Source of the DNA: JACJWR01 sp963752505
Lineage (GTDB): Bacteria > Actinomycetota > Actinomycetes > S36-B12 > UBA10799
Direction of reading: 5' to 3'
Length of the DNA stretch: 64,000 nt
Assembly: GCA_963752505.1 (NCBI GenBank)
Contig: CAVVYM010000010.1
Location: 1 to 64,000 of the forward strand
The notes beneath the pieces are model-generated. The model saw only the letters and a list, made by a program, of their open reading frames with translations, did no database searches and had not been told where the DNA came from. A program made the translations under genes and the position numbers. Shown one piece after another: positions 42,657 to 51,279 of this stretch; position 1 is the stretch's first letter, and each line of letters opens with the position of its first letter.

Positions 42657-42844
42657 CCGGCCTCATCTATCGCGGCGCGGATCGCGGCATCGTTCAACGC
42701 GTCGCCGGCCACCGTTACGGTGCCGGCGGACAGATCAACCGCTACGTCGGTGACGCCGTCGCACGCTCCGACTTCGCTTGTCACGGCGTTGACACAGTGC
42801 TGGCAGCTCATTCCGGTGACGGTGTAGGTGATGGCGTCAGACAT
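42638..42844 (-). CDS. copZ: Copper chaperone (heavy-metal-associated domain)
   Basis: A 68-residue single HMA domain that carries Cu(I) to the ATPase. The metal site is VTGMSCQHCVNAV (CxxC at about residues 14-17); the rest follows the beta-alpha-beta-beta-alpha-beta pattern. GAGGAG lies nine bases before the ATG, inside the end of copA, which it overlaps by eight bases. Confidence 0.92.
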   Translation of the reverse strand: MSDAITYTVTGMSCQHCVNAVTSEVGACDGVTDVAVDLSAGTVTVAGDALNDAAIRAAIDEAGYDVVA

Positions 42845-45194
42845 GGCTCACTCCTCGAACGGTCGACTGAAGGTCTGTGGGGTTTGATTGCCGGGTAGTC
42901 TCCGCGTGAGCGGTCCGACCCTTGAATCTTCGCAGTCGGAGGCTATTGGTGACTACGAACACGGATGAGAAGGCCATGGCGGCCCCAGCTACCAGTGGGT
43001 TGAGCAGGCCGGACATGGCCAAGGGGATCGCAGCCACGTTGTAGGCAAAGGCCCAGAACAGGTTGCCCTTGATGGTGCGCAGCGTGCGGCGGGACAACGC
43101 CACCGCATCTGCCGCGGCGCGCAGGTCGCCGCTGACCAATGTGAGGTCACTGGCCTCAATGGCCACGTCCGTCCCGGTTCCCATGGCGATTCCCAGATCG
43201 GATTGGGCCAACGCGGCGGCGTCATTCACGCCGTCGCCCACCATCGCCACCACTCGTCCGGCTTCCTGCAGCGTGCGCACGTGATCGAGTTTGTCCCAGG
43301 GCAGAACCTCGGCGATGACGTCATCGATGCCTACCGCCGCAGCCACCGACTGGGCGGCCCGGTCGTTGTCGCCGGTCAGCAAGACCGGTGTGAGTCCGAG
43401 TTCGCGCAACTCGGCCACCGCGCGCCGACTCGTGGGCTTGACGGTGTCGGAAACGACAACCACGCCCATCGCGCGGCCATCGCGTGCCACGGCCACCACT
43501 GTGCGGCCTTCCCGTTCGGCCGCTTCGGCGGCGGCTGCAGTGGTGGCATCAAGCTGCACCGCCCAGGTTTCTGCGAGCCAGGAGATGCGGCCGGCCGCCA
43601 CAGCGTTGCCTCCGACCACGCCGGCGACGCCGCGGCCCTGCTGGCTATCGAAGTCGGTGACGGCTGGCAGAAGCCCGAATTCGGCCTCAGCCGCCGCCGC
43701 GATCGCCCGCCCGATCGGGTGCTCGGAGGCTGTCTCCAACGCCCCCGCCAAGCGCAGCAGTCCGGCGGCGTCGGTGTCGGGGGCGGCAACGACGGCCTGC
43801 ACACTCATGGCTCCGGTCGTCACGGTGCCCGTCTTGTCGAGCACGATGGTGTCCACGCGGCGGGTTGACTCCAGCACCTGCGGGCCCTTGATGAGGATCC
43901 CCAACTGCGCGGCGCGCCCGGTGCCCACCAAGAGGGCGGTGGGCGTGGCCAAGCCGAGCGCACACGGGCAGGCAATGATGAGCACGGCGACCGCGGCCGT
44001 GAAGGCGGCCTCGACATCGCCTGAGAACACCAGCCAGCCGAGCAGGGTCAGGACCGACAGCACCAGAACAACCGGTACGAACACCGCTGATATGCGGTCG
44101 GCCAACCGCTGCACCGGTGCTTTGCCGGACTGCGCGTCCAGCACCAATCGCGCCATCTGGGCAAGTTGGGTGTCAGAACCCACTCTGGTGGCGCGGACCA
44201 CCAGGCGCCCGCCGGCATTGACGCCGGCGCCGACCACCGCGTCGCCTTCGGCAACGTCTACGGGGATCGGTTCGCCGGTGAGCATCGACGTGTCCACCGA
44301 CGACTCGCCCACGATCACGACGCCATCGGTTGCGATCTTCTCGCCCGGGCGGACGACGAATTCGTCTCCCACCGCCAGGGAGCCCACATCGATCCGGGTC
44401 TCCACCCCGTCGCGCACCACGGCCACGTCTTTGGCGCCTAGGTTGAGCAACGCGCGCAGCGCCTCTCCTGATCGATTCTTCGCCCGTGTTTCGAGGTACC
44501 GGCCCAGCAGGATGAACACGGTTACGGCTGCTGCGACTTCAAGATAGATGCTGGCCCCGGAGTGGGCGCCGACGAGTTCGAAACTCATCGTCATGCCCGG
44601 CATTCCCGCGCCGCCGAAGAAGAGCGCATACAGCGACCAGAGGAAGGCTGCGCTCACTCCGATGCTGATGAGAGTGTCCATGGTGGCTGCGCCGTGGCGG
44701 GCATTGAGCCAGGCCGCGCGGTGAAACGGCCACGCGCCCCACACCACGACGGGGGCCGCCAAGGTCAGCGATGCCCACTGCCAATAGGTGAACTGCAGAA
44801 CCGGGACCATGGCCATGAGCACGACGGGGATGGTGAGCGCGGTGGAGATGAGCAGGCGCTGCCGGAGCTCTGCCAATTCAGGGTCGACAATCACCCCAGC
44901 GCCTTCGGATTCGTCCATCGGAACGTCGGCTGCGGGTGAATCGTCGTCGGCTACTGGCTCAATCACCATCGGCTTGGCGCTGTAACCCGTGGCCTCCACC
45001 GTCGCGATGACGTCATCGGGGGTGACCCCAGGCCCAAGCGTCACCCGGGCGATCTCGGTGGCGTAGTTGACCTCGGCGGTGACGTCGGGGAGTCGGTTCA
45101 GTTTCTTCTCGACTCGGGCGGCGCACGACGAGCAGGTCATACCGCCGACGTGGAAGTCCAAGGGTTGGCTGCCGTCGTCGTGCACCTGTGTCAT
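42837..45194 (-). CDS. copA: P1B-type copper-exporting ATPase
   Basis: A 785-residue ATPase that exports Cu(I) from the cytoplasm. One N-terminal HMA domain (about 12-75, GGMTCSSCAARVEKKLNRLP), eight membrane segments, actuator motif SMLTGEPIPVDV, the metal site ACPCALGLATPTALL in TM6, phosphorylation motif VLDKTGTVTTGAM, SEHPIGRAIA (HP locus) and MVGDGVNDAAALAQ. AGGAGG is six bases before ATG 45194. copZ follows with an 8-base overlap. It lies downstream of the sigma/anti-sigma genes on the same strand, separated by 146 bases; no CsoR-type repressor gene is in the window. Confidence 0.95.
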   Translation of the reverse strand: MTQVHDDGSQPLDFHVGGMTCSSCAARVEKKLNRLPDVTAEVNYATEIARVTLGPGVTPDDVIATVEATGYSAKPMVIEPVADDDSPAADVPMDESEGAGVIVDPELAELRQRLLISTALTIPVVLMAMVPVLQFTYWQWASLTLAAPVVVWGAWPFHRAAWLNARHGAATMDTLISIGVSAAFLWSLYALFFGGAGMPGMTMSFELVGAHSGASIYLEVAAAVTVFILLGRYLETRAKNRSGEALRALLNLGAKDVAVVRDGVETRIDVGSLAVGDEFVVRPGEKIATDGVVIVGESSVDTSMLTGEPIPVDVAEGDAVVGAGVNAGGRLVVRATRVGSDTQLAQMARLVLDAQSGKAPVQRLADRISAVFVPVVLVLSVLTLLGWLVFSGDVEAAFTAAVAVLIIACPCALGLATPTALLVGTGRAAQLGILIKGPQVLESTRRVDTIVLDKTGTVTTGAMSVQAVVAAPDTDAAGLLRLAGALETASEHPIGRAIAAAAEAEFGLLPAVTDFDSQQGRGVAGVVGGNAVAAGRISWLAETWAVQLDATTAAAAEAAEREGRTVVAVARDGRAMGVVVVSDTVKPTSRRAVAELRELGLTPVLLTGDNDRAAQSVAAAVGIDDVIAEVLPWDKLDHVRTLQEAGRVVAMVGDGVNDAAALAQSDLGIAMGTGTDVAIEASDLTLVSGDLRAAADAVALSRRTLRTIKGNLFWAFAYNVAAIPLAMSGLLNPLVAGAAMAFSSVFVVTNSLRLRRFKGRTAHAETTRQSNPTDLQSTVRGVSHV

Positions 45195-45340
45195 GGAGCG
45201 CCTCCTCACGGGCTTCCCGGGCTGCGCGCTTCAGCCAGAACGCTACTTGGGACGTGCGACGACCCCAACGTGTGCGTGGCCGCGAACATTCCCTCGACGC
45301 TGGATCCGAGTGAGCACGCGGCGGTAGGAGTGCTCGGCTG

Positions 45341-46126
45341 TCAGGTGGTCAGATCGCCGCGCAACACTGACACGGAGGAGTGGCCGGGGTTTCCGTCGAA
45401 GGGCTCGTCGGAGATGTCGACCAGTCGGTACTCTCCGATATCCACGCCGATCGGCACGGGGAGCAGAGTTCGTTGCACACCCGCTGGCACGGTGCCCATG
45501 GCGATCATGCCGCCGGTGTCGAGGTTGAGGAGCCACACTTCGTAGAAACCCTGCGGGTCGGACAGGTTCTCAGTGGTCACGGACAGCATTTCGACGCCGT
45601 CGACCAGCGCGACTTCAGCGAATCCGCGCTGGGCACCGTCCGGGCCGTCGGGCACGGGGCCGAGCGGAGCCGAAGCAAGAACTTCGGGAGTACTTTGCCA
45701 ACTTCCGAGCAGCGCCACCAGACCCGCGCCGACCATCAGGCCAACCACAGCGGCTGCGAGCAGGGGGAAAAGAGTCGAGCGCGTGCGCGACGGCTTGGAC
45801 CGTCGACGCAGAGGCGTCACGGTTGCCGATTCAGTTGATGCATCGCCACCGGCAGGTTCGCTTCCGGAGCGGGCCGGTGTTTCGTGGGAGGCAGGGCGCA
45901 TCAGGGCACCGCGCAGGAGCTCCCACACCTCCGGCGGCGGGGAAGTCTGGGGTGGTTCGTGTTCAGCAGCGCGGCCAACGGCCACCACTGAAGCGAGGTC
46001 AGCCACTTGGGCCTGGCAGAATCGGCACGTGTCGAGATGGCGGCGATCCGTTGCCGCCACAGGCTCTCCGAGGGCAACCAGGGCAACGGCGTCGGCACCA
46101 AGGTGAAGGTCGCCTGTGTTACGCAT
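45341..46126 (-). CDS. RskA-like anti-sigma factor
   Basis: A 261-residue membrane anti-sigma factor. The cytoplasmic N-terminus has the zinc anti-sigma pattern HLDTCRFCQAQV (HxxxCxxC, about residues 23-30) and one membrane segment (LFPLLAAAVVGLMVGAGLVA, about 125-147). The extracytoplasmic domain matches the RskA C-terminal family (FYEVWLLNLDTGGMIAMGTV, SDEPFDGNPGHSSVSVL). ATG 46126 overlaps the sigma factor gene by eight bases, so the two are coupled. Release by regulated intramembrane proteolysis is known for RskA and is inferred here. Confidence 0.88.
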   Translation of the reverse strand: MRNTGDLHLGADAVALVALGEPVAATDRRHLDTCRFCQAQVADLASVVAVGRAAEHEPPQTSPPPEVWELLRGALMRPASHETPARSGSEPAGGDASTESATVTPLRRRSKPSRTRSTLFPLLAAAVVGLMVGAGLVALLGSWQSTPEVLASAPLGPVPDGPDGAQRGFAEVALVDGVEMLSVTTENLSDPQGFYEVWLLNLDTGGMIAMGTVPAGVQRTLLPVPIGVDIGEYRLVDISDEPFDGNPGHSSVSVLRGDLTT

Positions 46127-46661
46127 CTCGGCTTCCCTCCAATCGGGTGCGTAGGCGGTTGAGGCTGCGTCGCAGATGGCTTTTGACGGTCCCCAACGGC
46201 ATGTCCAGCCTTGCCGCAATTTCGGAGTGCGTCAGTTGGGAGTAGAACGCCAGCCCGACTATGGTCCGGGCTGGCTCGGGGAGAGAGTCCAACTCGTCGC
46301 GGACCACGATCCGATCAACGGCATCGCTGGCGTGGTCGATGTCGACAGCGTGCGGGTCGTGATGCTCGGCGGCCGCAAACTCTCTCACCTGAGCCGGTCG
46401 CCGCAGGTGGTCGATTGACCTCCGACGGGCGATCGCTGAAATCCAAGCCTTGAATGGGGCACGGGCGGGGTCGTATGACGCCCGCCCGTGCCACGCCGAG
46501 AGGAAAGTTGCCTGGGTGATGTCGGCGGCGTCGTCGGTGTTTCCCACCGTGCGCAGGGCGATGGTGTAGACCAAGCCTCCCCACGTTCGATAGGCGTCCT
46601 CCACCGCGTTGGGGTCGCCGGCGGCAAATGCCGCACCAATCTCGTCTTCGACGCCGGCCAT
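46119..46661 (-). CDS. ECF sigma factor, SigK/SigL-like
   Basis: A 180-residue extracytoplasmic-function sigma factor. Region 2 (about 25-95) contains GGLVYTIALRTVGNTDDAAD, DITQATFLSAWHGRASYDPA and FKAWISAIARRRSIDHLRRP; region 4 (about 125-175) has LDSLPEPARTIVGLAFYSQL and the helix-turn-helix HSEIAARLDMPLGTVKSHLR. The start may instead be ATG 46721. The gene order fasciclin lipoprotein, sigma factor, RskA-like anti-sigma recalls the mycobacterial SigK system, whose targets include the fasciclin proteins MPT70 and MPT83. Confidence 0.87.
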   Translation of the reverse strand: MAGVEDEIGAAFAAGDPNAVEDAYRTWGGLVYTIALRTVGNTDDAADITQATFLSAWHGRASYDPARAPFKAWISAIARRRSIDHLRRPAQVREFAAAEHHDPHAVDIDHASDAVDRIVVRDELDSLPEPARTIVGLAFYSQLTHSEIAARLDMPLGTVKSHLRRSLNRLRTRLEGSRDA

Positions 46662-46733
46662 GGGAGAAGTGTCCCATAGCCGCGCCGGAGCCGAGTGGAC
46701 CTGCAACGCGGAGGCCGACATCGCCAACCGCTC

Positions 46734-47339
46734 TTACTGGAGGGTGGCCGGGTCGAAGTCCGGGGGCAGGAGCACCGAGTCGATCAGGTGAATCACGCCG
46801 TTGCTCGCCTCGATGTCCGGAGTGGTGACCGTCGCATCGTTGACGGTCACGCCGTTGGCGGTGCTCAGGGTGATGTCCTGGCCTTCGAGGGTGGGAACCG
46901 AACCGTCGGTCACCTCTGAGGAGGGGACGGCGCCCTCAACCACGTGGTAGGTGAGGACCTTCTGCAGAGCTTCCTGGTTCTGCGGCTGTACCAGCTTGTC
47001 GAGCACCCCTTCGGGCAGGGCCGCAAAGGCGTCATCGGTAGGTGCGAACACCGTGAACGGCCCCGGTGCCTGGAGCGCCTCAACGAGTCCGGCGGCGTCG
47101 AGTGCGGTCACCAGAGTGCTGGTGGTGGGGTTGGCCGAGGCGACCCCGACGATGTCGTTCGTCGACGCCTCGTCGCTAGCGGCCTCCGAGGGCGAGGCCG
47201 AGGTGGTCGACTCCATCGTGGAAGCGGCCGTGGGCGAGGCAGTGTCTTCGCTGCTGGAATCCGACCCGCACGCCGCGAGCGTGAGGGACGCCGCCGCCGC
47301 TAGGCCGATGAAGGTCACGCGGATTTTGGTAGTGCGCAT
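46734..47339 (-). CDS. Fasciclin-domain lipoprotein (MPT83-like)
   Basis: A 201-residue surface lipoprotein. Signal with lipobox LAAC (ASLTLAACGSDSSSED), a Ser/Thr/Ala-rich linker (about 24-60), then one fasciclin (FAS1) domain: ANPTTSTLVTALDAAGLVEA, GPFTVFAPTDDAFAALPEGV, LQKVLTYHVVEGAV and SNGVIHLIDSVLLPP (H2 motif). AAGGAG lies six bases before ATG 47339. An ECF-like promoter lies about 75 bases upstream. The sigma factor gene follows on the same strand. FAS1 proteins mediate adhesion; any specific role here is inferred. Confidence 0.9.
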   Translation of the reverse strand: MRTTKIRVTFIGLAAAASLTLAACGSDSSSEDTASPTAASTMESTTSASPSEAASDEASTNDIVGVASANPTTSTLVTALDAAGLVEALQAPGPFTVFAPTDDAFAALPEGVLDKLVQPQNQEALQKVLTYHVVEGAVPSSEVTDGSVPTLEGQDITLSTANGVTVNDATVTTPDIEASNGVIHLIDSVLLPPDFDPATLQ

Positions 47340-47391
47340 GCTGTTCTCCTTGAGTCCGGTGGGCTTTGCCACTGTTGGTCTGTCACTCACC

Positions 47392-47419
47392 AATACGTAG
47401 TCAAAACCGTTTCGGATGC
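47392..47419 (-). promoter_or_regulatory. Candidate ECF-type promoter of the fasciclin lipoprotein gene
   Basis: On the reverse strand GCATCC (47419-47414) and CGTATT (47397-47392) are 16 bases apart. This would give a leader of about 45 bases containing the AAGGAG site. The -35 partly resembles my recollection of SigK-type promoters (CATCC); the -10 is weaker. Confidence 0.35.
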
Positions 47420-47452
47420 ACAAAGGTGAACAATTTTTGCAACGGTTAGCGT

Positions 47453-47932
47453 CTAGGTGTGAAGCGCCTTGTCCGGAACGACGAGAACTGGGCAGGTCGC
47501 GTGGCGTACGACGTAGGTGGAGACCGACCCCATCAGCGCCCTGCGCAGCCGCCCCTGCCCGCGTTGCGCGATCACCAACGCTGAAGCGTCGAGTTCGGTC
47601 GCCAGTCCGCAGAGCATTTCCCCGGGCTTGCCATCCAGCACCTGTAACTCGGCGTCGGGCAGGTCAAGGCGCGCGGCGACGTCGCGCAGGAGTTGCTCAC
47701 CTTCGGCCAGGACTGTCTCGATCATGGTTTGTTCGTGCGTGGGAGGTAGCGGCGGAGGCAGGCCTGGCTGCGCGCCAAGTTGGGTCATGGGCGCGGCGAG
47801 GCCGGTGGGGATGGTCTCCACTGCCGTTGCTAGGACGATTCGGTCGCCGGGCTTGCGGAGCAACGCCAACCCGGTCACGATGCCGCGCTCCGCGAACTCT
47901 GAGCCGTCGGTACAGGCGATGATCGTTGACAT
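47453..47932 (-). CDS. Universal stress protein (UspA family)
   Basis: A 159-residue single-domain USP. It starts STIIACTDGSEFAERGIVTG, and the C-terminal ATP-binding signature is ALVIAQRGQGRLRRALMGSV followed by STYVVRHATCPVLVVP (G-x2-G-x9-G-S/T pattern; one substitution gives QRGQGR). Members bind ATP and support survival of stress. It stands alone on the reverse strand and overlaps no neighbour. Confidence 0.9.
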   Translation of the reverse strand: MSTIIACTDGSEFAERGIVTGLALLRKPGDRIVLATAVETIPTGLAAPMTQLGAQPGLPPPLPPTHEQTMIETVLAEGEQLLRDVAARLDLPDAELQVLDGKPGEMLCGLATELDASALVIAQRGQGRLRRALMGSVSTYVVRHATCPVLVVPDKALHT

Positions 47933-48039
47933 ATGTCGATCGTTGCACGATCGTCGCTGCGGAGGCCAGGTGGAAAGCGCATGCCACTCGGATAGCTCTG
48001 ACAGCGCGCAGATGGTGTCGTCGACATGAGGGAGTTCCA

Positions 48040-48750
48040 GTGAGTGCCGTTCACTTGGCGGGGCCGGTGTACCGCCTGCCGACTCTGGGCAACTACATCA
48101 ACTCGTTCGCATTTGTGGAGTCCGACGGATCCGTGACCCTGGTCGATTGCGGCATCGCCAAAGCGCCGCCGCGAATCGTGGCCGGGCTGGCTGATATCGG
48201 CAAACACCCGCGTGATGTGCAGCGCATCCTGCTGACGCACGCCCACATGGATCACGCCGGCGGCGCGGCCACGATGGTTCAAGCCAGCGCAGCCGACGGC
48301 GTCGACGTGCACGAGTTGGATCGCGACTACATCGCCCACGGCAAGCCGGCTCCCGGTGACCCGAACAGTGCGGTCTACCGGCTCTTCAGTCGCTTGGTGT
48401 CGGGCAAGTTCGATCCGGTTGGGGTGAGCGCCACAGTGGCCGATGGCGAGGTGCTCGATGTGGCGGGCGGTGTGACGGTGCACCATACGCCCGGGCACAC
48501 ACCGGGGCACATCTCCCTGCTGCACGAGGACTCGGGCGTGCTCATCACCGGCGACGCGATCTTCAACATGAACTCTCGGATGTCCTGGCCCATCAAGATG
48601 GTCTGCACATCGTTTGACCTGAACAAGAAGTCTGCCCACGCGCTCAGCGAGTTGGACTACCGAGTGGCAGCCTTCACCCACGGTCCGGAGATCACCGACA
48701 ACGCTCGTGAGAAGGTTCGCGGTTTTGTCCGCCGACGCGCGAAGGTCTGA
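48040..48750 (+). CDS. Metallo-beta-lactamase-fold hydrolase
   Basis: A 236-residue member of the MBL superfamily. Metal ligands: LLTHAHMDHAGGAA (HxHxDH, about residue 65), HHTPGHTPGHISLL (about 150) and LITGDAIFN (about 170), with a late histidine in AAFTHGPEI. No extra domain (such as rhodanese or SBP) is seen, so the substrate is unknown. GTG 48040 is chosen because GAGGGAG sits five bases upstream. The stop lies in an 18-bp tandem repeat. Confidence 0.86.
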   Translation: MSAVHLAGPVYRLPTLGNYINSFAFVESDGSVTLVDCGIAKAPPRIVAGLADIGKHPRDVQRILLTHAHMDHAGGAATMVQASAADGVDVHELDRDYIAHGKPAPGDPNSAVYRLFSRLVSGKFDPVGVSATVADGEVLDVAGGVTVHHTPGHTPGHISLLHEDSGVLITGDAIFNMNSRMSWPIKMVCTSFDLNKKSAHALSELDYRVAAFTHGPEITDNAREKVRGFVRRRAKV

Positions 48751-49129
48751 CGCTGGGTTGGCACCTGACGCTGGGTTGGAAGAGGCGCTTAGCCAACTGC
48801 ACCGTACCTCTGAGTGGTTGCGAACAATGCCGCTTGCTCGCCTCACCTCGGTTCGATCAGGCGTCGCGGAGGGGGCCCGACGGCTTGTGTTTCGGGTAGC
48901 CGAGGTCACCCGCCAGTTGTGCGATGCGACCACAGCATGCCGCGAGTGTGCCCCCAACCGCCGTTCGCCCCACCTCGTCGACGATGCCGTACTTGGTGCC
49001 CAGTTGGAGGTGTTGACCCGCCAATTGCGGCGGGTGGTCGTCGAGTGCCGACCAGATCTGGCTCAACCGGGGCTGGTCGAGGAGGTTCGTTCGGTTGCCG
49101 CCGAAGCGCTTGCATTACGTCGCGGGTGA
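48707..49129 (+). CDS. Conserved-looking hypothetical protein
   Basis: A protein of up to 140 residues that I do not recognise. From about residue 30 it has a regular helical, heptad-like composition (SQLHRTSEWLRTMPLARLTS, LEVLTRQLRRVVVECRPD) typical of small actinobacterial helical proteins; three cysteines cluster in QLCDATTACRECAP. The start is uncertain: GTG 48707 lies inside the upstream gene and no ribosome-binding site decides it. The 3' end overlaps the convergent S9 peptidase by 67 bases. Confidence 0.5.
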   Translation: MRRFAVLSADARRSDAGLAPDAGLEEALSQLHRTSEWLRTMPLARLTSVRSGVAEGARRLVFRVAEVTRQLCDATTACRECAPNRRSPHLVDDAVLGAQLEVLTRQLRRVVVECRPDLAQPGLVEEVRSVAAEALALRRG

Positions 49130-51279
49130 AGGTGGGTGTCCAGGAACTCCGCCTGAGCCCGGAGCAGATTTGCCGCGATCACCGGCTGCGGCGTCATGTG
49201 GGTGACCGCGGTCAGCGGCAAGACGCTGTGCGGACGCCCGGCTGCGAGCAGCGCCGAGGACAGTTGCAGGGTGTGGGCGGCGACGACGTTGTCGTCGGCC
49301 AGGCCGTGGACAAGCAGCAGCGGTCGCTGCAATTCGCCGGCACGGTCCAGGAGACTGCTCACTGCGTAGTGCTCCGGATGGACGTCCGGGTGTCCGAGGT
49401 AACGCTCGGTGTAGCCGGTGTCGTAGAGGCGCCAGTCCGTTACGGGCGCGCCAGCCACCCCAACATGGAAGCGATCCGGACGTGCCAGGACGGCGAGGGC
49501 GCTCAGGTAGCCGCCGAACGACCACCCCGTGATTCCGACCCGGTGCGAATCCAGTAGCCCGGCCAAGTCGGTCACGGCCGCGTCCAGGGCGGCGATCTGG
49601 TCGGCGAGCACACCCGTTGCGAAGTCGCCTTCGATCATTCGCTCCCAACTGGGCGATACCCCCGGCGTGCCCACCCCGTCGGTGATGAGCACGGCATAGC
49701 CGCGCGCTGCCCACCACGCCGCTTCGGCGTAGGCCGGACCGGCAGCCATGACGCGCTGGGCGTGGGGGCCGCCGTAGGGGAGCAGGAGGACGGGAAGGGG
49801 CGCGCTGCTCGTCGCATCCTCAAGATTCACCCAGGGCGGCAGAAGCACGGCATACCTCACCCGGCCCACCGTCGCAAGCATGGGCGATCCGATGCCCGGC
49901 GGGACTTCGGCGTGTGAGGCGAGGGCATGCAGGTGGGCAGCGCCGTCGCCAGTCGGGCGATACACCGTGGTTTGCCACCGTAGGTCCGGCAGCCGGGCTC
50001 CCGTGCACACGAGCAGGCCGTGGCCCAGCGTGCCCTGAAACCAGCCGCCCCCGAGCAGCGTCCAGATGTCGCCATCGGCGTCGAGGCGCACCAGGTCCGA
50101 GGTAACCGGTGAGTCGGCGATGCGCAGAATGACACCGGTTTCGTCGCTGCCGATCACCGAGCGAACCTGAACGTCGGAGGGTGAGATGGCTTCCGCATCG
50201 GCATACGCGCGCAGGCGGTCTGCCGCGACGTCGCGGCGCACCGTGAGAACTCTTCCGTCGGCCAGCCACCTCGGTGTGCCCGCGACGACGTCAACCCACT
50301 GCTCGTCCGACCACTGCGCCACGACTCGCACGCTGCCCTCGACTGGATCGAAGGTGACGACGCAGCACTGCCGTTGGTCACGGCTCAGTAGCATCGCGAG
50401 CGGCGGTCCGCCCTGCCAGCGCACTTGCGCCAGGTACTCGTATTCCTCGTCCGGCCCCACGGTCAGAATGTGGGTGGGTTCGACCACGTCGTTCGGGTCG
50501 GAGGCATCGAGTGCCCACAGCGAAACGGAGGCGTTGGTGGTCCCCGCAGCGGGATAGTGATGGGGCTGAGGGGTGGCAGCCGGCCCGGCGGGGTCGGAGA
50601 TCCACCAGACGGGCACGGCAGATTCGTCCACACGAGCCACCACCAGGCGACTCCCGCGCTCCGCCCACCAGAACCCCCGCAGGCGTTCGAGTTCCTCCGC
50701 GGCGATGAAATCCGCCAGCCCCCACATCGCTCCATCCGCTGGCGTGACGGCACGCGCGTGACCGCCGTCGAGGTCGCAGACCCACAACCGTCCTTGGGCG
50801 TGCCAGGCGATGCCGCTGTCGCCAACGCGAGGATCCACCACCGGTCCGGGCACGTCGAGTAGTCGCACTCGCGGCGCCGAGGGTTCGTCGTCGGTTGCCG
50901 CGCGGTCGGCTCTGTCGTCGAGGGTCAGCAGGAAGAGGGCACCGCCGAGGCCGAAGACGACGAGGTTGCCGTCCGGAGAGATGTCGAAAGCGGTGATGCC
51001 TGCGCCACCCTCGCGCAGACGCTCGCGGCGCGCACGCTCGGCAGCTGGCAGGTCGAGTTCGTCGGCCTGCAGGGATTCGGCTGCGACCAGCAGGGTCTCG
51101 GTGCCCCGCATCGTATCGAGCGACCATAAGTCGCCGCGCGGACTGCGCCCGTCGGCAGATCGCAGGAAGAGTACGGATCGGCTGTTTCTGGGGATGACGT
51201 GGCGGGGGGCACCCCGCATGAACCTACCCGTGCGGGCGTACTGCAGCGGGAATTCGTCGTGCTTGGCGTCGCCTGTCAC
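49063..51279 (-). CDS. S9-family prolyl oligopeptidase / dipeptidyl-peptidase IV-like
   Basis: A 738-residue serine peptidase. The N-terminal two thirds form a beta-propeller resembling the DPP IV N-terminal domain (FDISPDGNLVVFGLGGALFL, FIAAEELERLRGFWWAERGS with the glutamate pair that binds the substrate amino terminus). The C-terminal alpha/beta hydrolase has the nucleophile GITGWSFGGYLSALAVLARP, the aspartate in LVHGLADDNVVAAHTLQLSS and histidine in AVTHMTPQP. No signal peptide, so probably cytoplasmic. GTG 51279 overlaps the stop of a 41-residue membrane protein gene (GTGA junction), implying coupled translation. Confidence 0.9.
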   Translation of the reverse strand: MTGDAKHDEFPLQYARTGRFMRGAPRHVIPRNSRSVLFLRSADGRSPRGDLWSLDTMRGTETLLVAAESLQADELDLPAAERARRERLREGGAGITAFDISPDGNLVVFGLGGALFLLTLDDRADRAATDDEPSAPRVRLLDVPGPVVDPRVGDSGIAWHAQGRLWVCDLDGGHARAVTPADGAMWGLADFIAAEELERLRGFWWAERGSRLVVARVDESAVPVWWISDPAGPAATPQPHHYPAAGTTNASVSLWALDASDPNDVVEPTHILTVGPDEEYEYLAQVRWQGGPPLAMLLSRDQRQCCVVTFDPVEGSVRVVAQWSDEQWVDVVAGTPRWLADGRVLTVRRDVAADRLRAYADAEAISPSDVQVRSVIGSDETGVILRIADSPVTSDLVRLDADGDIWTLLGGGWFQGTLGHGLLVCTGARLPDLRWQTTVYRPTGDGAAHLHALASHAEVPPGIGSPMLATVGRVRYAVLLPPWVNLEDATSSAPLPVLLLPYGGPHAQRVMAAGPAYAEAAWWAARGYAVLITDGVGTPGVSPSWERMIEGDFATGVLADQIAALDAAVTDLAGLLDSHRVGITGWSFGGYLSALAVLARPDRFHVGVAGAPVTDWRLYDTGYTERYLGHPDVHPEHYAVSSLLDRAGELQRPLLLVHGLADDNVVAAHTLQLSSALLAAGRPHSVLPLTAVTHMTPQPVIAANLLRAQAEFLDTHLHPRRNASASAATERTSSTSPG

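Noticed and set aside
49063..49129. Overlap between the hypothetical helical protein gene and the S9 peptidase as a sign that one is false
   Set aside because: Tail-to-tail overlaps of tens of bases are common in this window (copZ/GTPase, pilin/HxlR); the overlap alone does not rule out either gene.
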